Assembly (NCBI GenBank): GCA_020633315.1
Contig: JACKDV010000001.1
Coordinates: 806,001 to 870,000 of the forward strand
Source of the DNA: Myxococcales bacterium
GTDB lineage: Bacteria; Myxococcota_A; Polyangia; Nannocystales; Nannocystaceae
Reading direction: 5' to 3'
Length of the DNA stretch: 64,000 bases
A model generated the notes under the pieces. The model was not told where the DNA came from and ran no database searches. It saw only the letters and a list, made by a program, of their open reading frames with translations. A program made the position numbers and the translations under genes. The stretch's first letter is position 1; the number at the start of each line of letters is the position of its first letter. This document shows, in pieces, positions 9,209 to 18,458 of this stretch.

Positions 9209-11167
9209 TCACGGGGCGGATTCGGGCTCGGATCTCGTCGCGCCGCGGGCGGGGAGGGTCTCGGCGGGGGCCACCGCCTCGGCGGCCGCGAAGCCGGGGA
9301 CGAGCGCCCAGCGCCAGGCACCCCGGCCCTCCACGGGCAGCCACAGGCGACGCTCGCCCAGCACCACCTCCACCTCGCGGGGAGGGCTGCGCCAGGGGTA
9401 GGTCTCGGCGCGCAGGAGCATCATGCCGGGCGCATTGGGCAGCGCCCCGGTCCGGGCGGGATCGAGGGCGAGGGCGGCGGCGGTGCGGACGGTACCCTCG
9501 GGATCCTCGGCGGCCAGCAGCGCGAGGCGAGCCGTGACGCCGTGGGGGATCCGGTCGGGGTCGATCACGGCGAGGGCGAGGGCGGCGGCCATGCGCACGC
9601 GGGCGCGGGAGTCCACCAGCAGCCCCTCGAGGGGGAGCACGTCGCCCTGGCGGCCCAGGGCCAGGGCCGTGCAGGCCCGGACCCGCGGCAGGGGATCCTC
9701 GCTCAGGTCGGCCCAGGCGGGCGGCTTGCGGCCGGGGTCCCGCCGGTGCGCCCCCAGGGCGGCCAGGGCCAGGCAGCGATCCTCCACCGCCAGGCCGGGG
9801 TCGCGGGCCCAGCCCTCGAGGCGGGCCCGGGGCACGGCGTCGTCGTCGGCCGACCAGCGCGAGGGGCTCGCGGCGAGGGTCATGGCCCAGCCACGGCGAC
9901 CGGCGAGGGTCCCGGGGTGCTCCAGGGAGGCCAGGGCCATCGGCACCCGCCATGCGGGGTCGTGCTGGGCCAGGGTCCAGGCGGCCCGGCGCTGGTGCAG
10001 CGGATCGCTGCGCTCGAGCTGCTCGCGCCAGCCCTCGGCATCGGCGTCGTCGGGCCAGGGCGGGGGCAGGGCGCCCGAGGCCTCGTCGGGGCGCAGCGCG
10101 GCGAGCAGGCGCTCCACCTCCACCTCGATGGGCGGGGCGAGGCCGCGGGCCAGGGCGGCCTGAAGCGGCCCACGGGCGTCCTCGCCGAGCATCAGCAGCG
10201 CCTGCAGGGCGGCGTCGCGGCGCGTGGGCTCGTCGAGGCGATCGACCAGGCCCTCGACCAGCGCGCGGCTGGGGCTGGCCCGCAGCCCGATCGCAGTGCC
10301 GATCTGCATCTCCTTGACCCCGTCGGGCGGATCGTCGAGCAGCGCGAGCAGGTCCTCGTCCACGCCGGGGTCGGGCACCAGCGCCAGCGCCTCGATGATC
10401 TGCAGGGCCACCGCGGACTCGTTGGGCGTGGCGATGGCCCGGCGCAGGGCCGGCGCCGCGGTGGGATCGCGGAAGCGGCCCAGCGCCTCGGCGGCGGCGG
10501 CCCGCACGGTGGGCTCGGGGTCGTCGAGCAGCCGGGCGATCGACAGCGTGCCGTCACCCGGTCCCAGCCGGCCCAGGCTGAGCACGGCCCGGCTGCGCAC
10601 GGTCACCGAGACGTCGGCGAGCTTGGCCAGCAGGGCCTTGCGGGCCCGCTTGCGCACGTCGGGGGCCATGGGGGCGCTGCCCAGGAAATCGGCGGCCTGG
10701 GCCCGGATGGCCTCGGAGGGGTCGCGCAGGGCCTCGATGAGGATCGCGGCCCGGCTGGGCTCGGGGTCGAGGGAGAGCACCCGCAGCGCGGCGATCCGCA
10801 CCGTGGGCTCGCCCCCCTCCGACCACAGGTTGGCCGCCCCGGGGATGCAGGCGACCACCTCCCGCTCGTAGCACATGCGCAGGGCCTCCCGGCGCACCTG
10901 CGGCGAGGAGTCGTCCAGCGAGTGCAGCAGGGGCGCCACGATGGCTCCGGTGGCGAAGCGGTCGAGAGCCTGCAGCGCGGCCACGCGCTGGCGCTCGCCC
11001 GCGAGCTCCTTGCCCCTCACGTCGCGCATGAGCGCGGCGGAGATGCGCCGCACCTCGGTGGGCCACACCGGCCAGCGCGCGGGCTCGGCCTCGACCACGG
11101 AGGCCGCGAGCGCGGCGATCAGGGCGGCGACCAGGCTGGATCGCCAAGACCGGCGGGAGCGGGACAC
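9209..11167 (-). CDS. Secreted HEAT-repeat protein
   Basis: A 652-residue protein with a GTG start. An Arg-rich N-terminus is followed by a hydrophobic signal (SLVAALIAALAASVVEAEPA), so most of the protein is probably exported. The body is a solenoid of HEAT repeats of about 30-35 residues, seen in recurring patterns such as PLLHSLDDSSPQVRREALRM, AILIEALRDPSEAIRAQAAD, KLADVSVTVRSRAVLSLGRL and RLLDDPEPTVRAAAAEALGR. Less regular repeats fill the second half, and a short non-repeat C-terminus (EVEVVLGERRLWLPVEG) closes the protein. HEAT solenoids bind proteins; no catalytic motif is seen. It starts 47 bases after the CHAT-STAND-WD40 gene on the same strand, so it is probably the last gene of that five-gene unit. 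Confidence 0.9.
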   Translation of the reverse strand: MSRSRRSWRSSLVAALIAALAASVVEAEPARWPVWPTEVRRISAALMRDVRGKELAGERQRVAALQALDRFATGAIVAPLLHSLDDSSPQVRREALRMCYEREVVACIPGAANLWSEGGEPTVRIAALRVLSLDPEPSRAAILIEALRDPSEAIRAQAADFLGSAPMAPDVRKRARKALLAKLADVSVTVRSRAVLSLGRLGPGDGTLSIARLLDDPEPTVRAAAAEALGRFRDPTAAPALRRAIATPNESAVALQIIEALALVPDPGVDEDLLALLDDPPDGVKEMQIGTAIGLRASPSRALVEGLVDRLDEPTRRDAALQALLMLGEDARGPLQAALARGLAPPIEVEVERLLAALRPDEASGALPPPWPDDADAEGWREQLERSDPLHQRRAAWTLAQHDPAWRVPMALASLEHPGTLAGRRGWAMTLAASPSRWSADDDAVPRARLEGWARDPGLAVEDRCLALAALGAHRRDPGRKPPAWADLSEDPLPRVRACTALALGRQGDVLPLEGLLVDSRARVRMAAALALAVIDPDRIPHGVTARLALLAAEDPEGTVRTAAALALDPARTGALPNAPGMMLLRAETYPWRSPPREVEVVLGERRLWLPVEGRGAWRWALVPGFAAAEAVAPAETLPARGATRSEPESAP

Positions 11168-11214
11168 GGCCCGGGAACGCTAGCAGGGCGGGGGCGGGGG
11201 AGGCCAGCTGCGGG

Positions 11215-14200
11215 CTACCGATGCGGCTCGTCGTCGTCGTGGGGCTCGCGGGCCTCATGGGCGGCGCGGGCCTCGTCGAGGGTCTCTCCGAGGTACTGGG
11301 CTCGATCGGCGATCGGGACCCGGGCCGTGCTCGCGGCGTGGAGGTAGCGGCGCAGCAGCCCGGGAGCCACCGTCCACACGCGGGCGGTGGCGTCGTGGGA
11401 CACGGTGACGGCACGCTGACGACGGGGGCCGAGCCAGGGGGGACGCACGCGCCCCGCATGGCCGCGCAGCTGCAGGTCGCCCTCGCCGTCGTCGGTGCCC
11501 CACAGGCGGGCGATCTCCAGGCGGGCGCTGCTGATCGCGAGGCGGCCGTCGCGGCCGTAGTCGGCCCACAGCCGCTCGTCCTCGGCGCTGGCCCGGCCGA
11601 CCACGATGCCGTCGCCACCGCTGGCCGTCCACTCCCGCACGGTGCCGTCGCTCGAGACCGTGACGATGCGACGGCCGTCGGGGGCGAAGCTCGCGGCGAG
11701 CACGGGCCCGCGGTGGCCGTGGAGCACCCGCGACGGCGCGCCGCCCTCGGCCGGCCACACGCGGGCGGTGCCGTCGTGGGAGGCCGTGATCACCGAGCGG
11801 CCGTCGGCAGAGAAGCTCGCCCAGGCCACGATGCCCTCGTGCCGCAGCACCACGGTCGGCCCCTCGCCGTCGAGCGACCAGACCCGCGCGCTGTGATCGC
11901 GCGAGGCGGTCACCAGGCGCCGGCCGTCGGGGGAGAAGCGGGCCGAGAACACGCCGTCCTCGTGCCCGCGCAGCACGGCGAGGGCGGTCCGTCGCTCGGG
12001 GTCCCAGACCCGCGCGCTGTGATCGTGGGACGCGGTGGCGATGCGCTGGCCCATGGCGTCGAAGCTCGCCATGGTGACCCCGTTGGCGTGGCCCTCGAGC
12101 ACGCGGACCGCCCCGCGCCCGTCGAGCGACCACAGCCGCGCGCTGCGGTCGGCCGAGGCGGTGACCACCCGACGACCGTCGGGATCGAAGCTCGCCCACG
12201 AGACCCGGGCCTCGTGCCCCCGCAGCTCCACCACGGCCTCGCTGACCGCGGTGCTCCACACCCGCAGCGTGCGATCGCGAGACGCGGTGACGATGCGCCG
12301 CCCGTCGGCGGAGGAGCGCGCCGCGGTCACGGCATCGGCGTGGCCCCGCAGCAGCCGCGGGGGCGAGGCTCCGTCGACCGGCAGGAGCCGCGTCGTGCCA
12401 TCGGCTCCGCCGGCGATCCCCCAGCTCCCGCGGGCGTCGAGGCCCGCGGTGGTGATCGTGGTCCCCAGCTCGAGACGGGCGGTCGCGATGGCGCCGGTGT
12501 ACGGCCGCAGGACCTCCAGCGTGCCCTGCCGCGTCGCCACGGCCGCCTGCAGGGCGTTCGGGCCGAAGCTCACCGCGATCGCCTCGTGCTCGTCGTCCCG
12601 CAGGCGCACGAAGGGATCGTCGGGCCCGTCGCCGTCCCACAGCCACAGGCCGGCCCCGTTGGCGATCAGCACCGCCCGCCCGCGGGCATCGAGGCTCATC
12701 GAGGTGATGCCGCGGGCCGGCCCCGCGGGCCGCAGCACCATCGTGGCCTCGTCGTCGTCGATCCGCCACCATCGCACCGTGCCGTCGGTCGAGGCGGTCA
12801 CCACCCGCTCTCCGTCGGGCGCGAAGCGGGCCGCGATCACCCGGTTGACGTGCCCCCGCAGGACTCGCGGCTCGGCGATCCCCTCGGCATCCCACACCCG
12901 CGCGCAGTGGTCGTCGGAGGCGGTCACCACTCGCCTCCCGTGGGGGTCGAACGAGGCCGCGGTGATCGCCCGGCCGTGCCCGCGCAGCACCACCGGCTCG
13001 CCCCGTCCCTGGGCGTCCCACACTCGCGCCGTCCCGTCGCTCGACGCGGTGAGCAGGCGCTCGCCGTCGGGAGCGAAGGCCACCACGGTCACCGGGCCGT
13101 CGTGGCCCCGCAGCACCACGGGCTCGTCTCGCCCCTCGACGTCCCACAGCCGCGCCGTCCCGTCCGCGCCGCCCGAGGCGATGCGACGACCGCTCGGATC
13201 GAGGCACGCATCGAGCACCGCCCCGTCGTGCCCCTCGAGCCACGCCCCCGCGATCGGCTGCTGCAGCAGGTCCAGCGCCTCCTGACGCCAGCCCGGGGTC
13301 CGCTCCGAACGCACCGCCTGCAGCCCCAGCACCGCCCGCGTGGGATCGAGCGCGGCCATGGTGCGCGCGAAGGCCATCCAGGTGGCATCCCGCGCGCGGT
13401 CGCGCTGGGCGATGGCCTCGTCCCGGGCCGCCCGCAGCTCCTCGATCCGCTGGGCCTCCTGCTGCTCCAGGCGCCGCTGCTCGGCCTCGCAGGCGGCGAG
13501 GTACGCCCGGACGGCGGCGCTGGGGCGCAGGGCTCCGCGGCGCAGGAAGGTCTGCACCAGCTCGCCGCGATCGTGCAGGTGCTCGAGGTAGCTGCGGGCT
13601 TCCTCGCTGCGGCGCCAGGCCTCGGCCGAGTCCTCGAGCTCCCGGCGCAGGCGCAGGGCATCGCGGTCCTCGGCGATCCACCCCTGCAGGCGCTCCCAGT
13701 GGCGCAGCAGCGCCTCGTGGGCCACCTCGACCACCGTGCCCCCGCGCACCGGATCCTCGCCGTGGACCAGCAGGCGCTCGGAGGCGAGGCGCTCGACCAG
13801 CCTCCGGATCGCGGCCTCGTCGTCGACCCCGGCCGCGAGCTCCGGCAGCGCCACCCGCCGGCGCAGGTACCGAGCCGCGCCCTCGGAGCGATCGTCGTGG
13901 ATCTCGGTGAGCTCGAGCATCACGGTGCGCAGGCGCTCCCGATCGTCATCGTCGAGCTCGCTCCACACGCCCTCGGCGGTGCGGGTGATGGCCTGGCGCA
14001 CGCGCCCGATCTCCTCGTAGGCCTCGACCCGCAGCCAGCGTCCGTGCCGGCGCTCGTACAGCTCGCGCAGCGCGTGCTGCAGCAGCGGCATCGCCCCCGG
14101 CTCGTCCGCGACGTCCTCGAGCACCCGCTCGCACAGCCCCGCCTCGTAGCGCAGCCCCGCCGCCTGGCCCTGCTCCTCGATCGCGTTGCGCAGCTCGTCG

Positions 14201-16062
14201 GCGCTCATGCGGGGGACCAGCAGCAGGTCGCGGAGCTCCTCTCGCAGCCCGGGGTGCTCGGCGCAGTCGCCGATGAAGTCCGCACGCATCGACACGATCA
14301 CGCGACGGCCGGGCACCTTCGCCGCGGCCAGCAGGCGATCGAGGAAGCGCTGCCGTCGCGGCGGATCGCAGCGGGTGAAGACCTCCTCGAGCTGGTCCAC
14401 GAACAGGACCCCTCCGCTCCGCCCCAGCGTCCTGCGGGTGCCTCGTAGGGCGGCCAGGGGGCGCGCGCCCGGTCGGATCTCGGCGGTGCGCAGCGAGGGG
14501 TCGGCGTCCCGCAGCCGCGGCAGCGCGCCCGCCATCACCAGCGACGACTTCCCGCAGCCCGAGCCGCCGAGCACGGCCACGAACGAGCGCCGCCGGAGCT
14601 GGCGCAGCAGCTCGTCCACCAGCCCGTCGCGGCCCCGGAAGTACGGGCGATCGGCCGCGGTGAAGGCCCCCAGCCCGGGGAACGGGCACCGTAGCTCGTA
14701 GGGCGGGGGCTCGGTGCCGTGGGCGAGGGCGGTCAGCGACAGCTCGAGCGCGTCCTCGCACAGGCGCTCGAGCTCGCCGAGCGCCTGCTCTCGCTCTTGG
14801 GCGGCCTCGCCTCGGAGCACCCGGGGATCGATCGCCACCCGACGCAGCAGCGCCTGGGCCTGGTCGCGCAGGACCGGAGCGCGCTGCTCGAACAGCGCGT
14901 GCAGCCGGGGCCCGAGCGCCTCGAGCTCGGCCGCGCTCGGCGGGCGATCGAGGGCAACGCTGAACAGCGGGCGCCCGCCGAGGCGGCTGAGCAGCACCGG
15001 CACCTCGGCGTCGGGTTCGTCTCGCACCGCCTGCCGTGCCTCGGCCAGGGCCCGATCGATCTCGCCGTGCTCGCGCAGCCGGCCGTACATCGCCTCGGTG
15101 AGGGTGAGCGCCGTCCGCTGGCGCACGCGATCGGTCATCGCGACCACGGCCGGGATCCCCACCTCGCGCACCAGCCGTTGCCCCAGGCCGCCGAGCGCCG
15201 CCTCGGCCCCCGGGCGCGCGCCGTGGCACACCGAGAGCACCACCAGGTGGGGCAGGCCATGGGGCGGGGCCAGCTCTCGCAGCCGCTCGACCAGGGTGGA
15301 GGCCAGCACGGGGACGTTGCGGTCCTGCTCGTCCACGAGGAACACCGCGGGCTCGCCTCGGTTGCGGACGAGCGCGCCGTGCCCCACCAGGTGCAGCAGC
15401 GGGAAGCGCTCGGCGGTGAGGCGCCGCAGGATCTCGCGCAGCGAGGGCGGCCCGTCCACGTGCTCGCCGTGGCCGAGCACGGTCATCGGCACGTCGCCCA
15501 ACCCGGCTCGGACCACGCCGACGGCCGCCGCCTCGGCGAAGCGCGGCAGCCGGTAGCCGTCGCGCCGGCCCGGGGTGGCGACCACCACCAGGGCCCGCAG
15601 CTCGTGGCGTCCGAAGGGAGGGAAGCGGCGGTGGCTGGTGCTGGGCAGGTACAGCGAGAACGGCGAGCCCTGGTTGATGGCGAGGAACTGCCACTCGCCG
15701 TCGAAGGGCCCGCGCAGCCGCTCCCATCGCAGCGATTGCAGCGCGCGGGCCTCGACCGCCAGCAGCACCCGTGAGCCGCTGGCCCGGGCCCGCACGAAGA
15801 GATCGCGGACCGCCCCGTCGAGCACCCGCTCGCCGAGCAGCTGACCGTAGGGGGCCGGCTGCTCGGTGAGGGCGGCGAGTCGATCGAGCACGCCGCCCTC
15901 ATCGGACTCGCGCAGGTCGAGCTCGAAGGCATGCTCGGCCCGGACCGGCAGCTCTCCCGGCACGCGGTGCTCCGCCACCACCCGAAAGCGCGTGGGCTCG
16001 GTGGTGGACTGGATGGTGAGCTCGAAGGTCGGCACCGGCATGCCCGCTCGCCGATCGATCAT
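11215..16062 (-). CDS. CHAT protease - STAND NTPase - WD40 repeat protein
   Basis: A 1615-residue multidomain protein. Residues ~1-370 form a CHAT (caspase-like) domain with the expected dyad: His228 in HLVGHGAL and Cys279 in VVLSVCHGA. A linker leads to a CPFPGLGAFTAADRPYFRGR segment typical of nSTAND proteins. The P-loop NTPase follows, with Walker A GGSGCGKSS (499-507) and Walker B LFVDQLEEVF (Asp556), then a helical region to ~930 with Glu/Arg coiled-coil character. From ~940 to the end there are about 14 WD40 blades, seen as recurring LRGH...V..A.F.PDG.R..TAS.D.TARVW. There is no signal peptide, so it is cytosolic. In this architecture WD40 is usually the sensor, the NTPase the oligomerising switch, and CHAT the effector protease. 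Two ATG starts (16062, 16041) are possible. It is fourth in a tightly spaced five-gene set. Confidence 0.95.
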   Translation of the reverse strand: MIDRRAGMPVPTFELTIQSTTEPTRFRVVAEHRVPGELPVRAEHAFELDLRESDEGGVLDRLAALTEQPAPYGQLLGERVLDGAVRDLFVRARASGSRVLLAVEARALQSLRWERLRGPFDGEWQFLAINQGSPFSLYLPSTSHRRFPPFGRHELRALVVVATPGRRDGYRLPRFAEAAAVGVVRAGLGDVPMTVLGHGEHVDGPPSLREILRRLTAERFPLLHLVGHGALVRNRGEPAVFLVDEQDRNVPVLASTLVERLRELAPPHGLPHLVVLSVCHGARPGAEAALGGLGQRLVREVGIPAVVAMTDRVRQRTALTLTEAMYGRLREHGEIDRALAEARQAVRDEPDAEVPVLLSRLGGRPLFSVALDRPPSAAELEALGPRLHALFEQRAPVLRDQAQALLRRVAIDPRVLRGEAAQEREQALGELERLCEDALELSLTALAHGTEPPPYELRCPFPGLGAFTAADRPYFRGRDGLVDELLRQLRRRSFVAVLGGSGCGKSSLVMAGALPRLRDADPSLRTAEIRPGARPLAALRGTRRTLGRSGGVLFVDQLEEVFTRCDPPRRQRFLDRLLAAAKVPGRRVIVSMRADFIGDCAEHPGLREELRDLLLVPRMSADELRNAIEEQGQAAGLRYEAGLCERVLEDVADEPGAMPLLQHALRELYERRHGRWLRVEAYEEIGRVRQAITRTAEGVWSELDDDDRERLRTVMLELTEIHDDRSEGAARYLRRRVALPELAAGVDDEAAIRRLVERLASERLLVHGEDPVRGGTVVEVAHEALLRHWERLQGWIAEDRDALRLRRELEDSAEAWRRSEEARSYLEHLHDRGELVQTFLRRGALRPSAAVRAYLAACEAEQRRLEQQEAQRIEELRAARDEAIAQRDRARDATWMAFARTMAALDPTRAVLGLQAVRSERTPGWRQEALDLLQQPIAGAWLEGHDGAVLDACLDPSGRRIASGGADGTARLWDVEGRDEPVVLRGHDGPVTVVAFAPDGERLLTASSDGTARVWDAQGRGEPVVLRGHGRAITAASFDPHGRRVVTASDDHCARVWDAEGIAEPRVLRGHVNRVIAARFAPDGERVVTASTDGTVRWWRIDDDEATMVLRPAGPARGITSMSLDARGRAVLIANGAGLWLWDGDGPDDPFVRLRDDEHEAIAVSFGPNALQAAVATRQGTLEVLRPYTGAIATARLELGTTITTAGLDARGSWGIAGGADGTTRLLPVDGASPPRLLRGHADAVTAARSSADGRRIVTASRDRTLRVWSTAVSEAVVELRGHEARVSWASFDPDGRRVVTASADRSARLWSLDGRGAVRVLEGHANGVTMASFDAMGQRIATASHDHSARVWDPERRTALAVLRGHEDGVFSARFSPDGRRLVTASRDHSARVWSLDGEGPTVVLRHEGIVAWASFSADGRSVITASHDGTARVWPAEGGAPSRVLHGHRGPVLAASFAPDGRRIVTVSSDGTVREWTASGGDGIVVGRASAEDERLWADYGRDGRLAISSARLEIARLWGTDDGEGDLQLRGHAGRVRPPWLGPRRQRAVTVSHDATARVWTVAPGLLRRYLHAASTARVPIADRAQYLGETLDEARAAHEAREPHDDDEPHR

Positions 16063-16110
16063 GCCAGCGGGGGGCCGGACGCTCGACCCACCCCTTGGGG
16101 GGGCCTCATC

Positions 16111-16344
16111 TCAGGAATTCGGCGCGGCGCTCGTAGACGCACCACATCCTCGCGCGGAAGACGTCGTCCCCGAGCGACTCGCGCTGAGGCCCCCGAAGGT
16201 GAGCGCCGCGAGCAGGTCGCCGCCGCGGTAGGCCTCGCCGCCCACCGCCATGGCGATGCCGCTGGTCACCGCGGTGGAGAGCACGACGCCGCCCACCAGC
16301 AGCGCCAAGGCGCCCCATGCCTGGTACCGGATCGGAGCTCCCAC
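16111..16344 (-). CDS. Small membrane protein, possible frameshift near its end
   Basis: A GTG start seven bases after the pseudokinase stop opens a 77-residue protein. One or two hydrophobic segments are visible (WGALALLVGGVVLSTAVTSG and DLLAALTFGG). After residue ~50, at the GGGGG run near 16196-16200, third-position G/C moves to the frame one base back. That frame encodes RESLGDDVFRARMWCVYERR and stops at 16106. Either the true product switches frame (mutation, sequencing indel or programmed -1 slippage) or the last 25 residues are genuinely low-complexity. No family is recognised. The gene sits between the pseudokinase-GYF and CHAT-STAND-WD40 genes, and the tight spacing suggests translation in the same operon. 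Confidence 0.55.
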   Translation of the reverse strand: MGAPIRYQAWGALALLVGGVVLSTAVTSGIAMAVGGEAYRGGDLLAALTFGGLSASRSGTTSSARGCGASTSAAPNS

Positions 16345-16351
16345 GCGCTGC

Positions 16352-18403
16352 CTATCCCCCGAGCAAGAGCCACCCGGCCACGCCGGCCCCGATCACGACC
16401 ACGGCCACCACGATCGGCACGGCCGAGGAGCGCCTGGCGGGGCGGGCCGGGGCCGCGGGAGGGGCCTCCTTGAGGGCGCGGCGCTCGGCGTCCTCCTGCT
16501 CGCGGCGGTCCTCGCAGGCCACGCGCAGGATCGGGATGTCGACCGCCATCACCTCCTTGCCCGTGGCCTCGGAGCGCAGCATGTCCACGCTGCGCACCCG
16601 CCCGCTGCGGATCATCTTGGCCAGGGTGGCCACGCCGTAGGGGCCGTAGTCCTTGTCGTCGCGCCCCACGAAGTAGCGGGCCTGCTCGTCGTCCTCGGGG
16701 GCCTCGTCCTCGATCTGGGCGGGCTCGTCGGAGAAGCTGCCGAAGAAGGTGCCGCTGCCCGTGGGGCCGGCCCCGGCGGTCTCGGTGTCCTCCACGCCGT
16801 CGATGGTGGCGAGGCGCTGCGCCGTCTCCTCGTAGCCCTCCACGTCGAGGCCGAGCATCGCGCTGGAGCTCGCCTCGCTCTCGGCCGCGTCCTCGCCCTC
16901 GTCGTCGTCGAAGCCGAAGCGAGCATCCACGTCGCCGACGTTCTCGGTGTACTCGTTGAGCGCATCCTCGGCATCCACGTCGGCGATGCGCCGCGTGGCC
17001 CGGTCGAGCTCGTCGAGGTGGCGGCGGGCCGCGTCGGGATCGGGCATGCCCACTGCCGGTCGCGGCGGCGGGGTTGGGCGCCCGTAGCCTCCGGGCGGCG
17101 GCCCGTAGCCGGCGGGAGCCCCCGGGTGGGGTGCGTAGCCGGGCGGCGGATAGGGATAGCCCGGCGGCGGGTACGGGTAGCCCGCCGGCGGATAGGGATA
17201 CCCGGGCGGCGGATAGGGGTAGCCCGCCGGAGGCCCGCCCTCGTAGCCCGGAACCGGCGGGTAGCCGGCGGGCGGGTAGGGATAGCCGGGCGGCGGCGGG
17301 GGATAGCCCGGCGGCCCGCCCTCGTAGCCCGGCGGGGGCGGGGGATAGCCGGGCGGGGCCACCGAGGCCGTCGAGCCCAGCAGCGGCGTGGCGTTGGGAT
17401 CCATGGGCAGATCCTCGGGCGCGCCGGGGAAGCTCGGCGGCGGCGGGATGGCCCCGTCGCCGGGGTCGCTCAGGTCGCCCCAGTCGTCGAAGCCATCGTC
17501 GGGCGGGGCCGCCATCGCGGCGCGCAGCTCCTGGTCGAGCTCGCCGGGGGGGCGGGTCGCTGCATGGAGCCCCATCGAGCGCAGCGCCTCGCTGAGGTCG
17601 GCCTTGAGCTCGAGCACGTCGGGATGACGCTGGTTGGGATCGGGATCGGTGGCCCGCTCCAGGCACTGCACCAGCGCGGGCGGCCCCGAGATCCCCACGT
17701 CGCGCACCGGCTGCCCCGCCTCCACCAGCGACTGCCCGGTGACCAGCTCGATGTACAGCGAGGCCACGCCGAACACGTCGGTGGCCATGGAGAGCTGCGG
17801 CGGCGACAGCAGCTGCTCGGGGGCGATGTTGGGCAGCAGGCCGCCGTGGCGGAAGCGGCTGAAGCCGCGGGTGCGGGGCAGCGAGGGGCCGATTCCGATC
17901 GCGCCCAGCAGCACGCGCCCTTCCTCGGAGACGTGCACCGTGTCGGCAGTGACGTAGGCGTGCACGAGCTGCTCGTGCAGCGCCCCCAGCCCGTTGCACA
18001 CGTGGGCGATGAGCGAGTAGGCGCCCTCGAGGTCGAGATCCTGCCCGCGCTCGCGCAGCTCCCGGGCGAATTCCCGCACCGTGCCGCCGGCGGGCCAGGC
18101 CTCGGCCACCAGCACCTTCACCCCCGCGGTGCCCATGCCGTAGCAGGGCAGCAGGTTGCGGTGGACCACGTGGCGGCCGCGCTCGATGTCCCGCTGCAGG
18201 GCGTGGCGGAGGTCGGGCTGGGCCACGAGGATGGGGTCGAGCACCGTCACCAGCAGCGGCACCGACTGCTGCCGAGCCTCGTACCAGAACCCGTGCGGGC
18301 ACTCGCCCAGACCGCGCTCGATGACGATGGGCGCGGGGCCAGAGACCCCGGGGGCCTGGATCTCGTCGGTCTCGAGGGGCGTTCCCCGGGCCAGGATCTC
18401 CAC
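16352..18403 (-). CDS. Pseudokinase with Pro/Tyr repeats, GYF-like domain and C-terminal membrane anchor
   Basis: A 683-residue protein from a GTG start. Residues ~1-290 follow the protein-kinase outline (NLLPCYG near the hinge region, TDVFGVASLYIELVTGQSL, QRHPDVLELKADLSEAL). The glycine loop, the VAIK lysine, the catalytic HRD (here VHAYVTADTV) and the DFG (here LGAIGIG) are all lost, so it is a predicted pseudokinase. Residues ~344-448 are a Gly/Pro/Tyr-rich tract of PPGYPYPPAGYP-type repeats. An acidic linker is followed by a GYF_2/DUF4339-like domain at ~575-627 (ARYFVGRDDKDYGPYGVATL). One membrane helix (~663-680) lies at the extreme C-terminus, giving a tail-anchored protein facing the cytosol. 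GYF domains bind proline-rich peptides, so binding to its own repeats or to a partner is plausible. It is second in the five-gene CHAT unit. Confidence 0.88.
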   Translation of the reverse strand: MEILARGTPLETDEIQAPGVSGPAPIVIERGLGECPHGFWYEARQQSVPLLVTVLDPILVAQPDLRHALQRDIERGRHVVHRNLLPCYGMGTAGVKVLVAEAWPAGGTVREFARELRERGQDLDLEGAYSLIAHVCNGLGALHEQLVHAYVTADTVHVSEEGRVLLGAIGIGPSLPRTRGFSRFRHGGLLPNIAPEQLLSPPQLSMATDVFGVASLYIELVTGQSLVEAGQPVRDVGISGPPALVQCLERATDPDPNQRHPDVLELKADLSEALRSMGLHAATRPPGELDQELRAAMAAPPDDGFDDWGDLSDPGDGAIPPPPSFPGAPEDLPMDPNATPLLGSTASVAPPGYPPPPPGYEGGPPGYPPPPPGYPYPPAGYPPVPGYEGGPPAGYPYPPPGYPYPPAGYPYPPPGYPYPPPGYAPHPGAPAGYGPPPGGYGRPTPPPRPAVGMPDPDAARRHLDELDRATRRIADVDAEDALNEYTENVGDVDARFGFDDDEGEDAAESEASSSAMLGLDVEGYEETAQRLATIDGVEDTETAGAGPTGSGTFFGSFSDEPAQIEDEAPEDDEQARYFVGRDDKDYGPYGVATLAKMIRSGRVRSVDMLRSEATGKEVMAVDIPILRVACEDRREQEDAERRALKEAPPAAPARPARRSSAVPIVVAVVVIGAGVAGWLLLGG
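17085..17355. repeat. In-gene repeat tract encoding Pro/Gly/Tyr repeats
   Basis: Within the pseudokinase gene, a GC-rich tract repeats words such as ggcggatagggatagcc and gggtagcccgccggc (plus strand) with units of about 18-36 bases. It encodes PGYPYPP-type peptide repeats in frame on the minus strand. Such tracts vary in length between strains by slippage. It is a coding microsatellite and not a CRISPR array: there are no unique spacers. Confidence 0.7.
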
Positions 18404-18458
18404 GCCGGGAGGGTATCAGCTTTGCCCGCGGGCTCGGTAGGCGCGGCCCCGAGGCGGG

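Noticed and set aside
11215..16062. Naming the CHAT-STAND-WD40 protein as a specific known defence protein (Avs or CBASS type)
   Set aside because: The domain combination is shared by many STAND proteins of unknown role, and no nucleotide cyclase, portal-sensing repeat or known defence neighbour is present. Only the domain architecture is claimed.
17085..17355. Regularly spaced repeats resembling a CRISPR array
   Set aside because: The repeats are in frame, encode Pro/Gly/Tyr peptide units within the pseudokinase gene, and have no unique spacers or cas genes nearby.
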